From Gaiellales bacterium (lineage in GTDB: Bacteria; Actinomycetota; Thermoleophilia; Gaiellales; F1-60-MAGs149), in assembly GCA_030831375.1 (NCBI GenBank), contig JAURLF010000077.1, forward strand, positions 1 through 7,993: a stretch of DNA of 7,993 nucleotides, written 5' to 3'. The position numbers and the translations under genes are program-made. The notes beneath the pieces are model-generated. The model saw only the letters and a program-made list of their open reading frames with translations. It was not told where the DNA came from and ran no database searches. Position 1 is the first letter of the stretch. Each line of letters opens with the position of its first letter. Shown one piece after another: positions 7,840-7,993 of the stretch.

Positions 7840-7988
7840 ACCTCGCCGCCCGGCGTCCAGATCTTCGGCCGCGGCACCTCGGTGCGGGGCGGGGCAGGCG
7901 GCGGCTCGGCCACGGGCGGCGCTGCGGCCGGCGGCGCGGTAGCGGCCTCGCCGGCGACGCCCCCGGCCTCGGCGGTCTCCTCGGTCAT
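7836..7988 (-). CDS. Small Pro/Ala-rich protein of unknown function, coupled to mtnP
   Basis: A 50-codon frame running from ATG 7988 to TGA at 7838-7836. I do not recognise it. It begins with an acidic segment (MTEETAEAGG), has a low-complexity Pro/Ala stretch at about residues 15-34, and ends in a distinct basic/aromatic tail, RTEVPRPKIWTPGGEV. Its TGA overlaps the GTG start of mtnP in the four bases GTGA, the same coupling arrangement seen between thiG and thiED, which is the main reason for believing it is translated. The frame stays open to the window edge (one further codon), so it may instead be the C-terminal tail of a longer protein; only 5 bases upstream of the ATG are visible and no ribosome binding site can be judged. 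No signal peptide or membrane segment is visible. Confidence 0.6.
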   Translation of the reverse strand: MTEETAEAGGVAGEAATAPPAAAPPVAEPPPAPPRTEVPRPKIWTPGGEV

Positions 7989-7993
7989 CCGCA

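Overview
The window is about 70% G+C or higher, and its codons nearly always end in G or C. It carries intact housekeeping genes packed very tightly, with no mobile element, CRISPR array, tRNA or rRNA visible. The codon use, GTG starts, K+-independent proton pyrophosphatase, ThiE-ThiD fusion and actinobacterial-style MTA phosphorylase suggest a high-GC actinobacterium, possibly of the Thermoleophilia/Solirubrobacterales type. The phylum is a reasonable inference; the class is a guess.

Layout from left to right. (1) Positions 1-191 (+) hold the C-terminal ACT domain of a homoserine dehydrogenase, cut by the window edge. It is followed almost without a gap by a short-chain dehydrogenase (202-915, +). 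(2) A strong hairpin at 933-962 separates this pair from the convergent gene hppA (976-3087, -), a full-length membrane proton-pumping pyrophosphatase. (3) A short divergent intergenic region (3088-3196) holds the hppA leader on one side and the promoter area of a thiamine operon on the other. (4) A TPP riboswitch (about 3197-3280) leads directly into thiS-thiG-thiE/D (3287-5725, +). The genes overlap by 20 nt and 4 nt, and the last one fuses thiamine-phosphate synthase to HMP(-P) kinase. (5) A minus-strand group converges on it: a 50-codon Pro/Ala-rich ORF (7836-7988), an MTA phosphorylase (7039-7839) and a secreted polysaccharide deacetylase (5703-7019). The deacetylase and thiED genes overlap tail to tail by 23 bp.

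How the genes work together. ThiS carries the sulfur, ThiG builds the thiazole, and the ThiE/ThiD fusion phosphorylates the pyrimidine and joins it to the thiazole. The TPP riboswitch closes the feedback loop by sensing the end product. Other pathway genes (thiC, thiO or thiH, thiF, thiL) are not in the window. MTA phosphorylase recycles 5'-methylthioadenosine; the deacetylase acts outside the membrane, so their pairing looks like gene packing rather than a shared pathway.

I found no clear new defence, mobile or biosynthetic system. The least explained items are the 50-codon ORF translationally coupled to the MTA phosphorylase gene, the overlapping gene ends with a hairpin inside them, and the very compact TPP riboswitch whose 3' edge runs into the thiS ribosome binding site.
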